This document shows, in pieces, positions 60,602-64,000 of a stretch of DNA of 64,000 bases; positions within the stretch are counted from its first letter, which is position 1, and each line of letters starts with the position of its first letter. Below the pieces are notes generated by a model. It ran no database searches. It was not told the DNA's origin and was given only the letters and a program-made list of their open reading frames with translations. Source of the DNA: Mycobacterium sp. URHB0044 (GTDB taxonomy: Bacteria; Actinomycetota; Actinomycetes; Mycobacteriales; Mycobacteriaceae); NCBI RefSeq assembly GCF_000620625.1, contig NZ_JIAW01000002.1:1-64000 (forward strand), given 5' to 3'. A program made the translations under genes and the position numbers.

Positions 60602-61798
60602 GTGACCGAGAACGCCTACCTCGCCGGCCTGCGGCTGTCCGGACGGAAAGTCGTTGTGGTCGGCGGCGGTACGGTCGCGCAACGCCGCCTACCCCTGCTC
60701 CTGGCCAACGGCGCCGACGTGCACGTGATCGCGCACGCGGCCACCCCCGCCGTCGAGGCCACCGAAGGCATCACGCTCGAACTGCGTGACTACCGCGACG
60801 GCGACCTCGACGGCGCCTGGTACGCGATCGCGGCGACCGACGACGCGGACGTCAACGCCGCCGTCGTGGCCGAAGCCGAACGCAGCCGGATCTTCTGCGT
60901 GCGCGCCGACGCGGCACGCGATGGCACCGCCGTCACGCCCGCCTCTTTCGAGTACGAGGGACTGTCGGTGGGCGTGCTCGCCGGCGGCGCGCACCGTCGT
61001 TCGGCGGCCATCCGGACGGCGATCCGCGAGGCCATCCAGAGCGGCGTCATCGCCGACGAGATGCCCGAAACGCTGCGTGGTGCCGTCGCACTCGTCGGCG
61101 GCGGGCCCGGCGATCCCGAGCTGATCACCGTCCGGGGCCGCAGGCTGCTCGCCCAGGCCGACGTCGTGGTCGCCGACCGGCTCGCCCCGCCGGAACTGCT
61201 CGCAGAACTCGCTCCCCACGTCGAGGTGATCGACGCCTCGAAGATCCCCTACGGCCGGGCGATGGCGCAGGATGCGATCAACGACGTGCTCATCGACCGG
61301 GCCAGGGCGGGCAAGTTCGTGGTCCGGCTCAAGGGCGGTGACCCGTTCGTCTTCGCGCGGGGCTATGAAGAGGTCATCGCGTGCGCCGATGCGGGGGTCG
61401 CGGTCTCCGTCGTACCGGGTGTGACCAGTGCCATAGCGGTTCCTGCGCTCGCGGGCGTACCCGTCACCCACCGTGGCGTCACGCACGAGTTCGTGGTGGT
61501 CAGCGGCCATGTTGCGCCCGACCACCCCGAATCGTTAGTGAATTGGAATGCGCTGGCCGCGCTGTCCGGCACGATCGTGCTGCTGATGGCGGTCGAGCGC
61601 ATCGAACAGTTCGCCAAGGTCCTCCAAGAGGGGGGACGACCTGCACAAACACCGGTGCTGGTAGTCCAGCACGGGACCACGGCCGCGCAGCGCACGGTGC
61701 GCACCACGCTTGCCGAGGCGCCGGAACGGATACGCGCAGAGGGCATACGACCTCCGGCGATCATCGTGATTGGCTCCGTCGCCGCGTTCGCGGGTTAA
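60602..61798 (+). CDS. cysG: sirohaem synthase / uroporphyrin-III C-methyltransferase fusion
   Basis: Bifunctional enzyme of 398 residues. The N-terminal domain (about residues 1-150) is the precorrin-2 dehydrogenase/ferrochelatase unit with LRLSGRKVVVVGGGTVAQRR and CVRADAARDGTAVTPASFEY. The C-terminal domain is the SAM-dependent methyltransferase with VALVGGGPGDPELITVRGRR, LLAQADVVVADRLAPPELL, FVVRLKGGDPFVFARGYEE and VVPGVTSAIAVPALAGVPVT. It makes precorrin-2 (shared with cobalamin synthesis) and sirohaem for sulfite and nitrite reductases. Counterpart of Rv2847c; TAGGCT-N6-GTG suggests its own leaderless transcript. Confidence 0.96.
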   Translation: MTENAYLAGLRLSGRKVVVVGGGTVAQRRLPLLLANGADVHVIAHAATPAVEATEGITLELRDYRDGDLDGAWYAIAATDDADVNAAVVAEAERSRIFCVRADAARDGTAVTPASFEYEGLSVGVLAGGAHRRSAAIRTAIREAIQSGVIADEMPETLRGAVALVGGGPGDPELITVRGRRLLAQADVVVADRLAPPELLAELAPHVEVIDASKIPYGRAMAQDAINDVLIDRARAGKFVVRLKGGDPFVFARGYEEVIACADAGVAVSVVPGVTSAIAVPALAGVPVTHRGVTHEFVVVSGHVAPDHPESLVNWNALAALSGTIVLLMAVERIEQFAKVLQEGGRPAQTPVLVVQHGTTAAQRTVRTTLAEAPERIRAEGIRPPAIIVIGSVAAFAG

Positions 61799-61823
61799 AG
61801 GATTCTTAAGATTACTGTAAGGT
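61795..61823 (+). promoter_or_regulatory. candidate efpA promoter with GGTTA/TAACC dyad
   Basis: TTAAAG (61795-61800), 17 bases, TAAGGT (61818-61823), then eight bases to ATG 61832. GGTTA at 61793 and TAACC at 61823 flank the promoter as an inverted repeat, and CTTAAG lies inside. The local AT content is far above the surroundings. Confidence 0.5.
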
Positions 61824-61831
61824 AACCAGCT

Positions 61832-63400
61832 ATGACGGCTCCCAACGACGCGAAGCGCGCCGCTGCCCGAGACGCCAGCAATCGCGCACTGCCCGTACAC
61901 GTGGGGCAGGCCACCGCGGAGCGAACCAGCTGGTACCCGGCTTGGCTGCCCTCTCGACGATTCCTTGCCGCGGTCATCGCGATCGGCGGAATGCAGCTGC
62001 TCGCCACGATGGACAGCACCGTGGCCATCGTCGCGCTTCCTAAGATTCAGGACGAGCTCAACCTGTCCGACGCCGGACGTAGCTGGGTCATCACCGCCTA
62101 CGTGCTGACCTTCGGTGGATTGATGCTCCTGGGTGGACGCCTCGGCGACACGATCGGGCGCAAGCGCACCTTCATCGTCGGTGTCGCGCTGTTCACCATC
62201 GCCTCGATCCTGTGCGGTGTCGCCTGGGACGAGACCACCCTGGTGATTGCCCGACTGCTGCAGGGCGTGGGTTCGGCGATCGCCTCACCCACGGGTCTGG
62301 CGCTCATCGCCACCACGTTCCCGAAGGGGCCGGCCCGCAATGCCGCCACCGCGGTGTTCGCCGCGATGACGGGCGTCGGTTCGGTGATGGGCCTCGTCGT
62401 CGGTGGCGCACTGACCGAGGTGTCCTGGCGGTGGGCCTTCCTGGTCAACGTGCCGATCGGCATCCTGATGATCTACCTGGCCCGCACCACGCTGCGCGAG
62501 ACCAACCGCGAGCGGATGAAGCTGGACGCCGCAGGCGCCATCCTCGCCACGCTCGCCTGCACCGCAGCGGTGTTCGCGTTCTCGATGGGCCCGGAGAAGG
62601 GCTGGACGTCCACCGTGACGCTCGGCTCGGCTCTCGCCGCGGTCGCGTTCTTCGTCGCCTTCGTCTACGCCGAACGCACCGCGATCAACCCCGTGGTGCC
62701 GTTCAGCCTGTTCCGCGACCGCAACCGGGTGGCCACCTTCGCGGCGGTGTTCCTGGCCGGCGGCGTGATGTTCACCCTGACCGTGCTGATCGGCCTGTAC
62801 GTGCAGGACATCATGGGCTACAGCGCACTGCGCGCGGGCATCGGCTTCATCCCGTTCGTCATCGCGCTCGGCATCGGGCTTGGCCTGTCGTCGGCGCTGG
62901 CGTCGCGGTTCCCGCCGCGCGTGCTGGTGATCGCCGGCGGCGTGCTGGTACTCGCGGCGATGCTCTACGGCTCGACCCTGCACGGCGACATCCCGTACTT
63001 CCCGAACCTGGTCCTGCCCATCACCGTCGGCGGATTCGGCATCGGCATGATCGTGGTGCCGCTGATGGTGTCGGCCATCGCCGGTGTCGGCTTCGACGAG
63101 ATCGGCCCGGTGTCGGCGATCGCGCTGATGCTCCAGAACCTCGGCGGCCCGGTGGTACTGGCCATCATCCAGGCCGTCATCACGTCGCGCACGCTATACC
63201 TGGGCGGCACGACCGGCCCGGTGAAGAACATGGACGCCGCGCAACTGCACGCCCTGGACCAGGGCTATACCTACGGCCTGCTGTGGGTGGCGGCGGTCGC
63301 CGTCATCGTCGGTGTCGTTGCGCTGTTCATCGGCTACACCGCGGCGCAGGTCGCCCATGCCCAGGAAGTCAAGGACGCGATCGACGCCGGCGAGCTGTAA
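61832..63400 (+). CDS. efpA: EfpA-type MFS efflux transporter (DHA2 family)
   Basis: Proton-driven exporter of 522 residues with 14 predicted membrane spans, counterpart of M. tuberculosis EfpA (Rv2846c), an essential lipid/drug exporter. Motifs: GMQLLATMDSTVAIVALPKI (span 1, with conserved Asp), LLGGRLGDTIGRKRTFIVGV (motif A), LLQGVGSAIASPTGLALIAT (motif C region), GLVVGGALTEVSWRWAFLVN. The N-terminal 40 residues are soluble and basic. ATG 61832 follows a good promoter. An EfpA-like paralog begins 57 bases downstream on the same strand. Confidence 0.93.
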   Translation: MTAPNDAKRAAARDASNRALPVHVGQATAERTSWYPAWLPSRRFLAAVIAIGGMQLLATMDSTVAIVALPKIQDELNLSDAGRSWVITAYVLTFGGLMLLGGRLGDTIGRKRTFIVGVALFTIASILCGVAWDETTLVIARLLQGVGSAIASPTGLALIATTFPKGPARNAATAVFAAMTGVGSVMGLVVGGALTEVSWRWAFLVNVPIGILMIYLARTTLRETNRERMKLDAAGAILATLACTAAVFAFSMGPEKGWTSTVTLGSALAAVAFFVAFVYAERTAINPVVPFSLFRDRNRVATFAAVFLAGGVMFTLTVLIGLYVQDIMGYSALRAGIGFIPFVIALGIGLGLSSALASRFPPRVLVIAGGVLVLAAMLYGSTLHGDIPYFPNLVLPITVGGFGIGMIVVPLMVSAIAGVGFDEIGPVSAIALMLQNLGGPVVLAIIQAVITSRTLYLGGTTGPVKNMDAAQLHALDQGYTYGLLWVAAVAVIVGVVALFIGYTAAQVAHAQEVKDAIDAGEL

Positions 63401-63443
63401 CCAGCCGCGCACCGCCGCTCCACACTCCGAAATCCGCTCTGGG

Positions 63444-63449
63444 TAGGCT
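63444..63449 (+). promoter_or_regulatory. candidate -10 (TAGGCT) of the second MFS gene
   Basis: TAGGCT at 63444-63449, eight bases before ATG 63458; suggests separate, nearly leaderless transcription of the second exporter. Confidence 0.35.
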
Positions 63450-63457
63450 CGTCAGGC

Positions 63458-64000
63458 ATGTCTGGCGTGGGTGGAACATCGGGCTCGACCGACCGCTCCA
63501 CGGCACCCCTGTCGTCGTCGGTGCTCGGCATCGCCATCGTCGCGATCACGGGCATGCAGCTCATGTCGACGCTGGACGGCACCATCGTCATCGTCGCGCT
63601 GCCGCGGATGCAGGCCGACCTCGACCTCTCCGATGCGGGCAAGAGCTGGGTGATCACCGCCTACGTGCTGACGTTCGGTGGGCTGCTCCTGCTCGGTGGC
63701 CGTGTCGGCGACGCGATCGGGCAGAAGCGCGCGTTCCTCTCTGGCGTCGGCGTGTTCACTCTCGCCTCGCTGGTGTGCGGGCTGGCGCAGGAGGAATACA
63801 CGCTGATCGCCGCACGCGCCCTGCAGGGCATCGGTGCGGCGGTGTCGGCGCCCACCGGGCTGGCGCTGATCGCCACCACGTACGCCGTCGGACACGCCCG
63901 CAACCAGGCGATGGCCGTGTCGGCTGGCATGCAGGCCACCGGCTCGGTGCTGGGCCTGGTGCTTGGCGGCCTGCTGACGGTCGTCTCGTGGCGGCTGGCA
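63458..64000 (+). CDS. EfpA-like MFS efflux transporter, cut by window edge
   Basis: First 181 residues of a DHA2-family exporter that continues past the right edge. The visible part covers about six spans and shares much with EfpA just upstream: GMQLMSTLDGTIVIVALPRM, ADLDLSDAGKSWVITAYVLT, LLGGRVGDAIGQKRAFLSGV, ALQGIGAAVSAPTGLALIAT and GLVLGGLLTVVSWRLA. The two genes look like an old tandem duplication. The N-terminus is shorter and Ser/Thr-rich. The frame is intact up to the end of the window. Confidence 0.88.
   Translation, partial: MSGVGGTSGSTDRSTAPLSSSVLGIAIVAITGMQLMSTLDGTIVIVALPRMQADLDLSDAGKSWVITAYVLTFGGLLLLGGRVGDAIGQKRAFLSGVGVFTLASLVCGLAQEEYTLIAARALQGIGAAVSAPTGLALIATTYAVGHARNQAMAVSAGMQATGSVLGLVLGGLLTVVSWRLA

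Noticed and set aside
1..64000. tRNA, rRNA and CRISPR arrays
   Set aside because: No tRNA-like cloverleaf with a conserved TTC arm, no rRNA stretch and no spaced direct repeats were noticed on reading both strands; a dedicated scan was not possible.

Overview
The window is a high-GC actinobacterial chromosome segment, almost certainly from a fast-growing Mycobacterium (Mycolicibacterium). Three things point there. The gene order dxr-rip1-ispG-GNAT-penicillin-binding lipoprotein-mapB, and then glnA4-amidotransferase-aldehyde dehydrogenase-SDR, nicT-mtr-hydrolase-mqo-GNAT-Mg-chelatase-cobO-cobB-cysG-efpA, follows the M. tuberculosis Rv2870c-Rv2846c region. Mycothione reductase and an MPT63-like secreted protein are present. 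Many starts also look leaderless (TAnnnT, six bases, then ATG or GTG).

Region 1 (1-1.3 kb) is an IS30-family transposase gene at the left edge. Region 2 (1.3-19.6 kb) is an accessory oxidative catabolic island. It holds an aldehyde dehydrogenase with a SnoaL-like partner, three TetR regulators, two cytochromes P450 (one with its own ferredoxin), a SMP-30 lactonase-like protein, a TesB-like thioesterase, and one overlapping operon: NIPSNAP-like protein, P450, medium-chain dehydrogenase, HpcH/HpaI aldolase, SDR, Baeyer-Villiger-type monooxygenase, HSL-type esterase. SRPBCC, APH-like kinase, F420-dependent oxidoreductase and DUF427 genes follow. Four copies of one 28-bp motif, CTTTACA-N14-TGTCACG, sit upstream of four of these transcription units, including one of the TetR genes. 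A fifth, related site (ATTACG-N14-CGTAAT) precedes the paralogous TetR gene. This looks like one uncharacterised regulon for breakdown of a cyclic ketone- or terpenoid-like compound; the substrate is unknown.

Region 3 (19.6-28 kb) is mixed: DUF2631 protein, photolyase, an F420 oxidoreductase, PuuE-type polysaccharide deacetylase, a secreted protein, a MerR-SDR pair, a ribbon-helix-helix gene with a DUF4097 gene behind a perfect palindrome, a Ddn-like protein, and an NmrA-type reductase divergent from an ECF sigma factor with mirror-image ECF promoters.

Region 4 (29-41.7 kb) is core: non-mevalonate isoprenoid synthesis (dxr, ispG), the Rip1 site-2 protease, a class B penicillin-binding lipoprotein, mapB and cobQ, with small membrane-protein genes and a decayed MarR-like gene between them. 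Region 5 (41.7-48.5 kb) is an amine/gamma-glutamyl utilisation cluster: permease, GlnA4, gamma-glutamyl hydrolase, aldehyde dehydrogenase, SDR, GntR regulator. Region 6 (48.5-64 kb) has a frameshifted hypothetical gene, an ArsR-nickel/cobalt transporter pair, mycothione reductase, mqo, the cobalamin/sirohaem genes and two tandem EfpA-type exporters, the second cut by the window edge. I saw no rRNA, tRNA, CRISPR array or riboswitch. No stretch over 300 bases lacks a gene.
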